DNA of 64,000 bases from CAVSQX01 sp963730225 (GTDB taxonomy: Bacteria > Planctomycetota > Phycisphaerae > Tepidisphaerales > Tepidisphaeraceae). How positions within the stretch are numbered: the stretch's first letter is position 1; each line of letters opens with the position of its first letter. Positions 9,282 through 18,327 of this stretch are shown one piece after another. The position numbers were made by a program, and so were the translations under genes. The notes under the pieces were generated by a model. It was not told the DNA's origin. It did not search any database and saw only the letters and a list, made by a program, of their open reading frames with translations. Where the stretch lies: contig CAVSQX010000002.1 of assembly GCA_963730225.1 (NCBI GenBank), positions 868,001-932,000 of the forward strand. Direction: 5' to 3'.

Positions 9282-10670
9282 TCAGAACGTGAATGTCAAC
9301 ATCGCAAAGGCAAAGTCTTCGTCGTCGGGGTCCCCGGCGTCGTGCAGGAATGTGCCTGTGAAAAAGTGTGAGTAGCCGACCAGGGCTGAGAGATGGCGGT
9401 TGATCTGCCAATCGATGGCGAAATCAGTTTCGCTGCCGACGTAGGCGGAGCGGGAATTGGGGTCGGCTGCGACGACCTCCGAGCTTAGATTGTACACGGC
9501 GTCGCTCGTGTTCTGGCGCCAGAAGAAATGCTGAGCCAGGGATACCGTGATGTCTTTAATTGGGTGACACTCAAGGCCGGGATGCAGATCGATCAGGTTC
9601 TCACGGCCGAAGAGATACATGTGGCCTAAATGCATGTAATAGGGCGGGAAGAGTTGATTGAATCGAGCTGCGGGATTGGCTGACCCGCTGGCGAGGTCCA
9701 CGCCTACGGAGACGTGCGGTCTTAACGCCACGTTGGAAAATGTATATCCGCCTTCAGCGGCGAAAGCCCACGCGTTGATGTGCGACATGGAATATTTCCC
9801 GAACTGCCAATCGGGCTCAACGTCAACGTCCCAAGACCCCGGGGTGGAGTGAAAGCGCGTGCCCAGCGTGTAGGTGTTGGAATCCACGGGATTAGTGGCG
9901 GAGGTGAACTGGTCCAATTCAAGAAGGTAAAGATCGAGCTTGGAGTCCGCGTCGGGGAGAACGCGGGGGAGTTCCATCACGTTGTAGATGCCGGCAAAAT
10001 CGGTGTGATCGTTGTCGCTGTTGAGTTGGTCTTTATTGGGGATGACGGGCCGGGCGGCGAAGATGTCCAGTGTGTCGTGCGGGAGGTAGAGCGAGGCTTT
10101 TACCCCGTCAAAGCTCAGCCGTTCGTTACGCCAGTCGTTGGGACTGATGAGGCGCTGGGCGCCGTAAACCAATTCCTGGCGGCCGACGCGAAGGGTCAAG
10201 TCGATCGTATCGGCTTGATTGAGCGGAGCATTCAGATCAATGAAGGCCTGTTGAAAGTCGAAATCGTCCGCGTCGCCCGGACGGGGACCGCCGGCGCGCC
10301 CGTATTCCAGGCTGCTGTCCAGTTGCAGGAACGCACGCACGTTCGGCCCGAAATGTGCATCGGCGTTGGCGAGCATGCGGATCAGGAAGAAACCATTATC
10401 GCGAAGTCCGTTGCCGAAGTCGGGGTTGTTGAAATAATCGTAGCGGCCGCGCACCTGTCCGCCCAGGGTGAGATACCAATCCGGGGTATTGCCGATCGGG
10501 ATATACTTGATCGCGTCGAACGGGTCGGTGCGATTAGCGGGATTGCTGAGGTAGGAATAATCCTCGTCCCAGGGTTCCAGGGAGTAGCCCGTGGACGTGC
10601 TGTAGTCTTGCCCGTGGGCGCTGGAGGAAAGGCCGATCGTCAGCGCCGCACCGATTAGTATCCATCGCAT
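9282..10670 (-). CDS. Alginate-export-family outer membrane porin
   Basis: 462 residues with a clean signal peptide (MRWILIGAALTIGLSSSAHG, cleavage before QDYS). The mature chain is an amphipathic beta-barrel with alternating aromatic strands (GQVRGRYDYFN, TLRVGRQELVYGAQRLISP, FDGVKASLYL, AFAMLTFTF) and ends in phenylalanine, as outer membrane proteins do. The GRQEL...ISPNDWRNERLSFDGV block is typical of the alginate export family (AlgE-like). Likely role: passage of an anionic polysaccharide or another solute through the outer membrane. An AAGGAG ribosome site lies just before ATG 10670. It is last in a four-gene operon, 26 bp after the SpoIIE phosphatase. Confidence 0.8.
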   Translation of the reverse strand: MRWILIGAALTIGLSSSAHGQDYSTSTGYSLEPWDEDYSYLSNPANRTDPFDAIKYIPIGNTPDWYLTLGGQVRGRYDYFNNPDFGNGLRDNGFFLIRMLANADAHFGPNVRAFLQLDSSLEYGRAGGPRPGDADDFDFQQAFIDLNAPLNQADTIDLTLRVGRQELVYGAQRLISPNDWRNERLSFDGVKASLYLPHDTLDIFAARPVIPNKDQLNSDNDHTDFAGIYNVMELPRVLPDADSKLDLYLLELDQFTSATNPVDSNTYTLGTRFHSTPGSWDVDVEPDWQFGKYSMSHINAWAFAAEGGYTFSNVALRPHVSVGVDLASGSANPAARFNQLFPPYYMHLGHMYLFGRENLIDLHPGLECHPIKDITVSLAQHFFWRQNTSDAVYNLSSEVVAADPNSRSAYVGSETDFAIDWQINRHLSALVGYSHFFTGTFLHDAGDPDDEDFAFAMLTFTF

Positions 10671-10696
10671 CAGAGGTGGCTCCTTGCCGTCAGTGT

Positions 10697-12631
10697 TTAC
10701 GCCGCCGGTTCCAGGCGGCGGATGATCAGACCCGTCATGTCGTCCAGTTGGGGAGCGCCGTCGGCGAAGCGTTGGGTCGCCTCGAGCAACTGGTCAAGCA
10801 ACTGCCGGGCGGTCAGGTGGTGGTGCTCCAGGATAATCTTTGCGATGCGTTCTTGTCCGAACAGTTCGCCGGATCGGTTTCGGAATTCGTAGAAGCCGTC
10901 GGTCAATAGAACGATCAGATCGCCGGATTCCACGTTCATGGGAGGCGGCCCATCGTCCTCGGCGTGCTCGTCGATGCCAAGCGGCACCATCGAGGAGTGG
11001 AGCCACTCGATTTTGTGCGTGCGGGCATGAAAGTGAAGGAGCGGCGCCTGACCGGCGGAGTGATAGCGGATGTTGTGGCCCAGCGGATCAAGCAATCCGA
11101 GGAACGCGGTGACGAATCGATCGGAGGCGAGATCCTGGCAAAGCTGGCGGTTGATCTGGGAGAAGATGTTTCCCATCTGCGCGCGCAATCGGACGCCGAT
11201 ACGCAGCATGGAGCGCACCTGCGTGACGGAGAGCGCGGGTCCGATACCGTGACCGGTGGCGTCGGCCAGAAGGAGGACCATCGACGGCGTGCCGTTTGGT
11301 TCAGTGGGGTCGAGGGTCAAGCCAACCAGGTCATAGATGTCGCCTCCGGTCTGTTCGGCAGGGAGGGAGAACGCGGCCAGATCGTAGCCGGGACAATCGG
11401 GCAGCTCGCGCGGCAGCACATCCGTCTGAATTTTCCGCGCCACGGCCAAATCGCGCTCCATCTTGACGCGTTCTTCCAAAAGCCCATCACGTTCCTTCAG
11501 ACCCTGGGCCATCTGATTGAAACTGTCGGCCAGCGCGCCCAACTCGTCGCGGCGGCGAATGTGCACCGGCGAATCGAACTGTCCGGCGGCGATACGCACC
11601 GTTCCCTGCACCAGTTCCTGAATCGGCCGCGAAATGACCCGGGCCAGGCCCCGGCAGGCGATGATGGCGACGATGCACGCGATCAGCGTCGTCAGCAAAA
11701 TCGAACGCTGAAGACGGCGCAGCGGAACCAGCGCACGGTCGAGTGAGCCGGCCAGAATCAAGCGACCGGTTCTAGCGTTTTGCATCGTGAGGTCGAACGA
11801 CTGCCCGACCATTCGCTCGCCGGCCAGATAGAATTCGCTGTGCGCACCGGTGGACACGGTGGTCGTGGCTTGACGTAACGTCGTGCCGCTGTCGAAAGCC
11901 CACAGGCGCGACTCGGTCGGATCGGTCGAAGACGTTGCGACGACGGCGCCGTCCACGACAAACCAAGCCAGCAGGGTACCGGCCATCGATTCGGACGGGT
12001 CCTGCTCGGCCAGCAGTTGATGGCTCACCCAGGCGTCGTCCACGCGGAATCCGACGAAATACGCGTGCGTGGGCGGTTGATCAAGTTCCTCACGCAAGGG
12101 AATGCCCATGGCGACGAACAGGCCCAGAGGCGTCGACACGTATTGAATCACCGGCTGCGAGCCGGAATTAATCACCGCATCGACCGGCCATTGAACGGAT
12201 TTGGACGCAAGGAAATGCCCCAACTTCCCGTCAGGATTCGTGGGGGTCGAGACCATCACGACCTCGCCGGCAAGGTCGATCAGCACGTGGAAGGCCGGGG
12301 TGCCGCGGGGCGAGTCCAGCTCGCGCTGCATGTCGCGGCCGAAGACCTCCTGCTTGAGCTGTTCGCGCGCGGGCACGTTGCCCGGATCGTCGGCGGCTTC
12401 GAGCAGGGAACGCATGGTGGGATCTCCCATCATCACCTGCACCAGATGACCGATTTCCTGGCAATGCTGGTCCAACTGCCGCACGTAGCGGCCGATGGCC
12501 AGCGAAATCTGATTGTCCTGGCGGTCGGTTTCGTATCGAGTGACGTTGAGCGTAACGCGCCAAGCGACCAGACCGGATGAGCCGATGGTAATGAGCAGCA
12601 TCAGCAGTAGGATTTTGGTGCCGATGCGCAT
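10697..12631 (-). CDS. HAMP-domain SpoIIE-family protein phosphatase
   Basis: About 644 residues from ATG 12631 (MRIGTKILLLMLLITIGSS); an upstream non-ATG extension has no support. Order: N-terminal transmembrane helix, periplasmic sensor region of about 290 residues, second helix (SILLTTLIACIVAIIACRGLA), HAMP linker (RPIQELVQGTVRIAAGQFDSP), coiled coil, then a PP2C-like SpoIIE domain. The metal-binding aspartates are in GGDIYDL, LLLADATGHGIG and LIVLLTDGFYEFRN. It should dephosphorylate a serine or threonine of a partner-switch protein in response to an external signal. No anti-sigma or STAS gene is adjacent. It lies 13 bp after the cupredoxin-like lipoprotein gene, so the sensed signal may involve the same secreted proteins. 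Confidence 0.88.
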   Translation of the reverse strand: MRIGTKILLLMLLITIGSSGLVAWRVTLNVTRYETDRQDNQISLAIGRYVRQLDQHCQEIGHLVQVMMGDPTMRSLLEAADDPGNVPAREQLKQEVFGRDMQRELDSPRGTPAFHVLIDLAGEVVMVSTPTNPDGKLGHFLASKSVQWPVDAVINSGSQPVIQYVSTPLGLFVAMGIPLREELDQPPTHAYFVGFRVDDAWVSHQLLAEQDPSESMAGTLLAWFVVDGAVVATSSTDPTESRLWAFDSGTTLRQATTTVSTGAHSEFYLAGERMVGQSFDLTMQNARTGRLILAGSLDRALVPLRRLQRSILLTTLIACIVAIIACRGLARVISRPIQELVQGTVRIAAGQFDSPVHIRRRDELGALADSFNQMAQGLKERDGLLEERVKMERDLAVARKIQTDVLPRELPDCPGYDLAAFSLPAEQTGGDIYDLVGLTLDPTEPNGTPSMVLLLADATGHGIGPALSVTQVRSMLRIGVRLRAQMGNIFSQINRQLCQDLASDRFVTAFLGLLDPLGHNIRYHSAGQAPLLHFHARTHKIEWLHSSMVPLGIDEHAEDDGPPPMNVESGDLIVLLTDGFYEFRNRSGELFGQERIAKIILEHHHLTARQLLDQLLEATQRFADGAPQLDDMTGLIIRRLEPAA

Positions 12632-12644
12632 GGGAGCGCGGACC

Positions 12645-13387
12645 TTATGGTTGGGCAGCCGTCGGCAGACCGTTGACTGAAACCATGATCGACGCCGTCG
12701 CCACACGATCGGGCTGGAGAGTCGCGGCTATCTCATGTCCCGGCAGGCGTGGATGCCACGACATGATCTTGTACGGCCCCGGCGCCAGATCGTTGAATTC
12801 GATGGTCTTCCCCGCGCGCGTCAGCCCGAACCAGGGCGATGGAGCCGCGTAAACGTTGGCAATGGGGTCGGCCAGGTCGCTGGTCAGGACTTCGATCAAT
12901 CCATTCTGCTTCACGGTGTAGGCGACGCCTGCGCCGGGGACAACGGAGCCGAGATCGAATTCGTTGCCGTCGGAAACGCTGTAGAGGTCGGCCGGTTTGT
13001 CGCCGGTGTTGCGGAAGACAATGCGCTGACCCACGCAGGCGGCAGCCGTGAGACCGTCGGCGGGTTTGCGGGGATTGAGATCGATCGTCGCATCGGGCGG
13101 TGCAGCACCGGCGTCGCTCGGTTTGTCCAGTGGCTGGAGCCATACCACGATGTTGGCCAGCGCGGTGTAATCGACCCTTTCATAATCGCCGCCCAAGTTC
13201 GCCGAAGCGTACGCTCCGGTCGTGGCCGAATCGTAAACCGAGACGTGACGAGGCGGCGGACGTACGCCCGTCTTGGACTGCGCCAAACGTACAATCGCAA
13301 AGCCGCCCTGCCCGGCGGCGGGGCGGAACTCTCGCAGCCGGCCAGGAGCGCCGACAGAATCGAAATCAGAATCAATCGCCTGTTCAT
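12645..13387 (-). CDS. Cupredoxin-like lipoprotein without copper ligands, frameshifted
   Basis: The start (ATG 13387, MNRRLILISILSALLAGCES) is a lipoprotein signal with lipobox LLAGC. The rest of the protein is in another frame (VRLAQSKTGVRPPPRHVSVYDS onward), so a one-base indel near 13300-13322, in a CCGCCGCCGGGC stretch, is needed. The body has a cupredoxin-like layout resembling the upstream gene (GQRIVFRNTGDKPADLYSV ... PWFGLTRAGKTIEFNDLAPG), but the positions that carry His, Cys, His and Met upstream are replaced here (LTSDLADPIANVY where upstream has YCSIHRYMDGVIY). It probably no longer binds copper in the usual way. The ATG overlaps the upstream stop (ATGA). Confidence 0.65.
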
Positions 13388-14097
13388 GGTTTTTGCAGCG
13401 TCAGATCCTGAACGGTGGTGTCGTCCTGCGTGACTTTCACGATGGCCTGCGCTTCGGGAAAGCGCCTTCGCCTCTGCCAGGTGTGGACCACCCAATGTCC
13501 CAATGGCACGTCGTGGATTTCATATTTTCCGTCCGCATCAACGCGGCTGAAATAAGGGGTTGGAGCGACGTAAATCACGCCGTCCATATAGCGATGGATC
13601 GAACAATACAGGAAGACGGGCCCGGTTTTGTCGAAGGTAACCTGACGGCTTTCGCCGGGCTTGAAGACTCCCAGATCGAACGTCTTGGCCGGGGAATTGG
13701 AAAAGACGTTGTGATCGATGGGGCGATTCTCATCGTTGACGAAATCGACGGTTTGCCCGACGCAAATGATCACCATGGCCGGCGAAAACGCTGCGCCCAA
13801 CTGCGAAACTTTCACAACATCGCTCGGCACGGAAATCTGCTGATTGTCGTCGGCCTGGAGGAAGACGACCATCTCCGAGAGGGGCACGACGCCGGTCGCG
13901 GTGATGGTGCCTTTGATGATGCCACTGGGCTGTGTCGGGGCGGGTTGGGTGCTGGGTGCATCCGTCGCCCACGTGGCGTGGCAAGCTAAAGCGAGAATTG
14001 GCACGGCCAAGCTCACAATCCAGCCTCGGGGCCGGATCGCGTAACGGGAGACTTGTTGAGTGTGAGATCTCCGCGGCACGGGGACCGAAGTATACAT
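13384..14097 (-). CDS. Secreted cupredoxin-domain protein
   Basis: About 237 residues from ATG 14097. The N-terminus has a basic stretch then a hydrophobic core (GWIVSLAVPILALACHATWAT), a plausible secretion signal. The mature part begins with a Thr/Pro linker and then a plastocyanin-like fold: GQTVDFVNDENRPIDHNVFS provides the first copper histidine and FLYCSIHRYMDGVIYV provides Cys, His and Met, the classic blue-copper set. A C-terminal beta region (YFSRVDADGKYEIHDVPLG) resembles a carboxypeptidase-regulatory-like domain. It resembles methylamine-utilisation-type cupredoxins. Likely periplasmic or surface electron carrier or copper binder. First gene of the operon; translationally coupled to the lipoprotein gene. 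Confidence 0.78.
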   Translation of the reverse strand: MYTSVPVPRRSHTQQVSRYAIRPRGWIVSLAVPILALACHATWATDAPSTQPAPTQPSGIIKGTITATGVVPLSEMVVFLQADDNQQISVPSDVVKVSQLGAAFSPAMVIICVGQTVDFVNDENRPIDHNVFSNSPAKTFDLGVFKPGESRQVTFDKTGPVFLYCSIHRYMDGVIYVAPTPYFSRVDADGKYEIHDVPLGHWVVHTWQRRRRFPEAQAIVKVTQDDTTVQDLTLQKP

Positions 14098-14149
14098 GGG
14101 TGAGGCCAAAAGGAAAGAATGGCCGGATGATCCCGATCATGTCGGATGC

Positions 14150-14366
14150 ACGAAAATTGCCGCATTGTCAGCAACGTTCTTTTCTCGGTGGCGCCGGCGT
14201 CGAGAACGCGGGCGCCACCTTGCCGGCCGCCTCGATCATGTCGGCCGGTTTGTCGACGTTCCTCGGCGATCATCGAATACGGGACAACGATAATGAAGTG
14301 GCTGCCTGCGGCTAACGCGGCGTTGACCAGGGCGCCGAACAAGCCGACGTTGCCGCCCCCTATACG
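14150..14366 (-). pseudogene. LOG-family (lysine-decarboxylase-like) fragment
   Basis: A stretch reading GGGNVGLFGALVNAALAAGSH, then FIIVVPYSMIAEE and ARVLDAGATEKRTLL, matches the nucleotide-binding core of LOG-family proteins (GGGxxGLMGAxADAAL, later VxxMHERK). The family PGGxGTxxE catalytic block is absent and there is no proper N-terminus, so this is a remnant. The rest of 14098-14688 shows no gene. The family hydrolyses nucleoside monophosphates (cytokinin activation in plants and microbes); no function is expected here. Confidence 0.45.
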
Positions 14367-14688
14367 ACGGTTAAACCGCGGGTGGCGCAGGCCTGGCACA
14401 TTGCGGTTGCCGCCGCTACACATCGGGGGCCACTGCCGGGTCACGGGCCGCAATAGATGCAAAGGCGTTTCATTGATTGCGCCACAAGCCTTGGCGTTGT
14501 TGACCGAGCAAAACTCGTGCAATGGCCGCCGCGGGATTGTCGAAATGCCTCGAAAACCATTGCTCCGCATGCCGGAAATCGAAATTGAATCGCGTCCTCT
14601 TTCCCCCCTCGTTATTTCCCCCTTCTACCGTTCGTGGGCGAAGCGGATGGTTCGTACGCCGTTTCAATTATATGCAGCGAAAGCGACC

Positions 14689-16078
14689 TCATCGTTTATT
14701 TGACCAGACCCGATATCCCCATGCCTTAAGAGTCAGCTCGCCATTTTGATCCGGCAATGAAGCGTCGCCGAGAATGGTTTGCATTTGCGTTGCGGCGGAG
14801 GGAATGTGAATCTTCGCGGGCTGGCTATCAAGATTAATCGCCACAACGACGCTATCGCCCACGGCCTGGCGCTTGAAGACAAGAACGGACTTTCCCGCGC
14901 CCGTTTCGATGAACTGCACGGGGGCGGAGTTGACGCCTTCCCAGAGGGCTAAGTTGTTTCGTTTCAGGTGGGCCAGTGTGGAATAGAGGTTGGCTGCGGG
15001 GTCTTCCCGCCAGACGATCGGGTCATGGTCGAAAAGGTCGAGCCGATGTTCGGCGCCGGTTTCCTGCCCGTTATATATCAGCGGCATGCCCGGTGCCGTG
15101 AACGTCAGCACCGTAAACGCGTTTGCGCCAGGGCCGAACACTTCCTGAGTCGTACCCTGAAAGGCGTTTTTATCGTGGTTGGTGGTGAAGTTCAGACGAA
15201 ACTTTCCCTGCGGCAGGATCTCGGCGTCGGCCTTGAGGTAATTGATTAAATCCGGGACGGTTTTTGTGCCCTTGACGATATTTTCCATGTTCGCGGACAA
15301 GTCCCAGGCGTAAGCCGCGTCGAATGCATAACTCATCAATTCCGGTTTGACTCCCTCGGCGAGCATGAACACGGGTTTGATCTTTCGCAGCGCATCCCGC
15401 TCGAGCCCAAAAGTCCAGCGGCACGAATTCGGCCGCGTCGCAGCGGAATCCGTCCACGCCAACGTCGCGCACCCAGAAGGCCATCGATTCAATCATCTCG
15501 CTCCGCAGGGCCGCGGACTGGTAGTTCAGGGCGACCACGTCCTTCCAGGTCGGCATGGGATGAAGGAGTTGGCCGTTGGAGTCATGCTTATACCAATCCG
15601 GGTGGTCACTAACCCATTGGTGGTCAAGGGCCGTGTGATTCGCCACCCAGTCAATTATGACGTACATCCCCATTCGGTGGGCTTGATCGACAACCGCTTT
15701 GAACTCAGCCAGCGTGCCGAACTCAGGATTGAATTGCGTATAATTCTTGACGGCGTATGGACTGCCGAGTCTGCCGGCACGGCCAGCCGAGCCAATCGGA
15801 TTGACGGGCATAAGCCACAGCGTGCCGACCCCCAATTCTTTAAGACGTGGCAGCTGCTTGCGCAAGCCTTCCACGTTTCCTTCAGGCGAGAATTGCCGGA
15901 GATTCACTTCGTAAAGGGTTTGGTCCGAAACCCATGCCGGCGCGTGTGGGTAGGCGTGCTCCGCCGAGGTATCTTGCGCGGCGAGTTCCGGCGCAGCCGC
16001 CAACCAGGTCGCCAAAAAAGAAAAGCAAGTTGCAATAATGATCGTGCTGAGCGGACGCCAGGCTTTAGGAGGTGGCAT
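14689..16078 (-). CDS. Alpha-amylase family (GH13) enzyme, frameshifted
   Basis: Starts ATG 16078 with a signal peptide (STIIIATCFSFLATWLAAA), so it is exported. GH13 motifs appear in order: IIDWVANHT (region I), GFRCDAAEF (region II, nucleophile Asp), FMLAEG (region III, general acid Glu) and FTTNHDKNAF (region IV, Asp), followed by a C-terminal beta domain (SVVVAINLDSQPAKIHIP). Regions I-II are in one frame and III-IV in another; one extra base in the GGG/CCC run at 15406-15408 restores FVPLDFW-LERDALRKIKP. Total about 460 residues, usual for small secreted amylases. Expected activity: hydrolysis of alpha-1,4-glucans. No sugar regulator is adjacent. Confidence 0.8.
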
Positions 16079-16144
16079 GGAGTGTGAGCGATAGTTTTAT
16101 CCTGACGGCGAGGGATTTCGCAACTTCCCCAGGTCCGGCAGGCA

Positions 16145-16336
16145 TCACTCAATCTGACGATTGACGTTGCCGGCAGATTCACGAGCAATTGCGTAAGGTA
16201 TCGCTGGGGGATCGATCGCGTGGCGCTTGCAGATGCTGGTCAGTCTGGGAAGGACTGCCGCGGTCTGCCCTCCTCGCTCGGCGCCGACAAACAGACTGTT
16301 TTTGCAGTGCCTGCAAAAGATCTTTGCGCCGAACAT
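16145..16336 (-). mobile_element. IS66-family transposase C-terminal remnant
   Basis: The frame reads NSLFVGAERGGQTAAVLPRL then TSICKRHAIDP, which is the conserved end of IS66 TnpC transposases (SERGGxxAAxLxSLxxTCKRxGIDPxAYLxDVL). Nothing of the catalytic core is present and the last part diverges (AIPYAIARESAG), so it is a short dead remnant. A second, different IS66 tail lies at 26160-26294. Confidence 0.65.
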
Positions 16337-16753
16337 CAGTGCAAAAAACCGGCGTCATGTCGCTGCAATTGGGAAAGCGAGCCACCGCGCGGCTGCCGCT
16401 TTTTGAGCATCGGTATTAAGAGGCTGCTAACCGTCTAATGAATTTGATGGACACGATCAACCGGGATCATGGAAGGGGAGCGCTACGCATCGGTTCCTCT
16501 TCGGCGCTGCCACTGAACGCGGGCCGCACTGGGCATCTGCGGTCGGCTCACCGATCGCCGCGTTACACGACGCGCTGTGATGAATTGCCGATCGCAGTGG
16601 CTGGGGGAAGGGAAAACACCATACGCCCGCCTCTGTGTCGATAGGAGGAAAAGGGCGGGGGGAAAGCCCTCGTGGACGCAAGAAAGTAGTTACTCCCAAG
16701 GCGGGAACATGGCATGAGCTAAAAGCGTGGTTCCGTGAAGCGTCGAAAGCGGA
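16337..16753. other. Degenerate region without a recognisable gene
   Basis: About 400 bp between the IS66 remnant and the HigA remnant. A short open stretch around 16660-16790 (RGRKKVVTPKAGTWHELK) could be another fragment but matches nothing I recognise. No promoter, repeat or RNA gene stands out. Confidence 0.4.
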
Positions 16754-16906
16754 CTGGAGCCGTCCATCGGCAGCCGCGCTCGCGTCGCGGAAGTGCTGAA
16801 CCACAAGCGTTCATTGACGCTGTCGATGATCCGCAAGCTCCATAGCGGGTTGGGCATCCCTGGCGAAGTGCTGATTCGTGATCACGGCTTACGGCCTGTC
16901 GGCTGA
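16754..16906 (+). pseudogene. HigA-type antitoxin C-terminal fragment
   Basis: Reads IGSRARVAEVLNHKRSLTLS then MIRKLHSGLGIPGEVLIRDHG and stops. This is the second half of the HTH domain and the conserved end of HigA antitoxins (xVxEVLNxKRxLTxxMIRxLHxxLGIPAexLI). The N-terminal HTH part and a start codon are missing. It belongs with the other toxin-antitoxin debris between here and 18557. Confidence 0.6.
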
Positions 16907-16910
16907 AGCA

Positions 16911-17120
16911 GGCGATACCACATATCTCGCAAACGGCAGCACGATCAAAAAGGCCCATATCATTGCTACCCATGAGTCGCCGCGCGCGACGAAGCTCTAC
17001 GACCGGACGAGCGACGATATCACACTGGACGAAATCGAGCGGATCAGAATCCGGGAAGGGCGCGGATTCTCGGGATTGAAAGAGTCTGTTCATCCAGTAA
17101 TGTCCGTCAGACGGGATTGA
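16911..17120 (+). pseudogene. Tyrosine recombinase (phage integrase) C-terminal fragment
   Basis: Reads TTYLANGSTIKKAHIIATHE then SPRATKLYDRTSDDITLDEIERI. In phage integrases the tract GITAYLxNGGxxExAQxIAxHxSPxTTKLYDRT carries the last catalytic His and the nucleophile Tyr (here the Y of LYDRT). Only this C-terminal end is present, so the enzyme is dead; it marks a former integration event. Confidence 0.65.
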
Positions 17121-17145
17121 CAAGGCGTACAATTTTTGGTACAGT

Positions 17146-17490
17146 ATGGTGGAGAGTGAGAGAGAACCCGACGTTCTCTTCTTCCGGACGGATCACGGGA
17201 ATGAGCCGGTGCGGGAATGGCTTCTGTTGCTGGCGAAGGAGGAACAGAAGATTATCGGCGATGACGTGCTCAAGGTTCAGTATTGCTGGCCTATCGGCAA
17301 GCCGTTGGTCGGGAATCTGGGAAATGGTTTGTGGGAGGTTCGATCACGGCTGGGCGACCGAATCGCCCGCGTGATGTTTTGCGTGGACGGACGGACGATG
17401 GTGTTGCTGCATGGTTTTGTGAAAAAGACGCAGAAAACTCCGAAGCATGAACTGGACCTGGCGTTGAAGCGGATGAGTCAATTGAAATAG
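17146..17490 (+). CDS. RelE/HigB-like toxin (Gp49 family)
   Basis: 114 residues. The pattern VREWLLLLAKEEQKIIGDDV, GNGLWEVRSRLGDRIARVMF and MVLLHGFVKKTQKTPKHELDLA is the Gp49/HigB layout: helix pair, central strand with basic residues, then F-x-KK-T-x-KTP, which holds the ribosome-dependent RNase residues. It should cleave mRNA on the ribosome when free of antitoxin. It is followed 7 bp later by an XRE antitoxin gene, the reversed toxin-first order typical of this group. TTGACA at 17116 and TACAGT at 17140 form a promoter-like pair 18 bp apart, very close to the ATG. Confidence 0.8.
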   Translation: MVESEREPDVLFFRTDHGNEPVREWLLLLAKEEQKIIGDDVLKVQYCWPIGKPLVGNLGNGLWEVRSRLGDRIARVMFCVDGRTMVLLHGFVKKTQKTPKHELDLALKRMSQLK

Positions 17491-17497
17491 GTCAATT

Positions 17498-17779
17498 ATG
17501 AAGAAGAAACATTTGGGTTCCCGATTTGAGGATTTTCTGGAAGAGGAAGGCATTCTGGAAGAATGCAGGGCATCGGCCATCAAGTTCAAGCTCGCCCATG
17601 AGCTTGAGAAGGCGATGAGTCTGCAGAAAATCAGCAAGGCCGAAATGGCCAAGCGCCTGAAAACCAGCCGCACAGGCATCGACCGCCTGCTCGATCCCGA
17701 AAACACATCGATCACGCTCAACACGATGGCCAAGGTGGCTCATCTTCTCGGCAAACGGATTGATTTCGCCTTGAGGTGA
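17498..17779 (+). CDS. XRE-family antitoxin
   Basis: 93 residues starting ATG 17498. An N-terminal helical tract (FEDFLEEEGILEEC) is followed by an XRE-type helix-turn-helix: AHELEKAMSLQKISKAEMAKRLKTSRTGIDRLLD, then SITLNTMAKVAHLLGKRIDF. This is the usual partner of Gp49-type toxins: it binds the toxin and represses the shared promoter. The pair appears intact, unlike the surrounding toxin-antitoxin fragments. Confidence 0.82.
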   Translation: MKKKHLGSRFEDFLEEEGILEECRASAIKFKLAHELEKAMSLQKISKAEMAKRLKTSRTGIDRLLDPENTSITLNTMAKVAHLLGKRIDFALR

Positions 17780-17781
17780 AC

Positions 17782-17871
17782 ATGCCGAAAACTCCGGCGC
17801 ATCCGGGTCGAATTATGCGGAGCACCTGTCTCGAACCAGCAGGGCTACGCGATCAAGGAGGATCGACATGA
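17782..17871 (+). pseudogene. HigA-type antitoxin N-terminal fragment
   Basis: Begins ATG 17782, two bases after the XRE antitoxin, and reads MPKTPAHPGRIMRSTCLEPA then stops after 29 codons. HigA antitoxins begin with a PxHPGEILREEFLxPLGLS segment, so this looks like a truncated N-terminus. No HTH follows. The next 140 bp up to 18012 contain no recognisable gene. Confidence 0.45.
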
Positions 17872-18012
17872 AGAAGTGTATCGTTCAGCTGTACGCGCAG
17901 ATTCAGATATGTTCAGGCAATATCAGACGTGGGTTGTTGACGCCGATGAAGTAGTGAAGCTCGTCAGTTCGGTCCGACGCGGAACGTCGCCGAGCGGTTT
18001 TACCCGCTCGGA

Positions 18013-18324
18013 TTATGCGGTGATGCCCAGTGACCTGCGCAATCAGCGTTCCACCTCGCGCATCAGCACTGGGCTGATTGTCCCGGGCAGAATGCATCTG
18101 ACAATTTCGCAGCGGGCCATCGAATCGCGCGTCAACCCGCCCTGATTAGCGGGCAACGCGACATGAGTGGGAGACGGGCGGAGGTTGGTGGTTACGGGAA
18201 CAGCCAGAACGCAGTTGGCCAGTTCGTTACGCGCATCGAGTGAGACAATCAAAGCGGATCGAGACTTGGGGTCATCCGGAAATTCGACGAACCTGATTTC
18301 ACGTCGGAGCGGGAACGCTGCCAT
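18013..18324 (-). CDS. MazF/PemK-like toxin with early stop near the C-terminus
   Basis: Starts ATG 18324 (MAAFPLRREIRFVEFPDD) and reads KSRSALIVSLDARNELANCV, VAVPVTTNLRPSPTHVAL and GLTRDSMARCEIVRCI, following the MazF order: first strand, PALIVS-like strand, PxT strand, and the Q/C-x-R region. A TGA at 18043-18045 ends it after MREVER; the same frame continues LRRSLGITA to a stop at 18013-18015, matching the usual LxxALGL ending, so about ten residues are lost. MazF toxins cut mRNA at specific sites. The antitoxin gene just upstream is broken. Confidence 0.6.
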
Positions 18325-18327
18325 CGC

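Noticed and set aside
9780..10658. 292-codon plus-strand frame opposite the porin
   Set aside because: No motif or ribosome site; the minus strand encodes a signal peptide and a beta-barrel.
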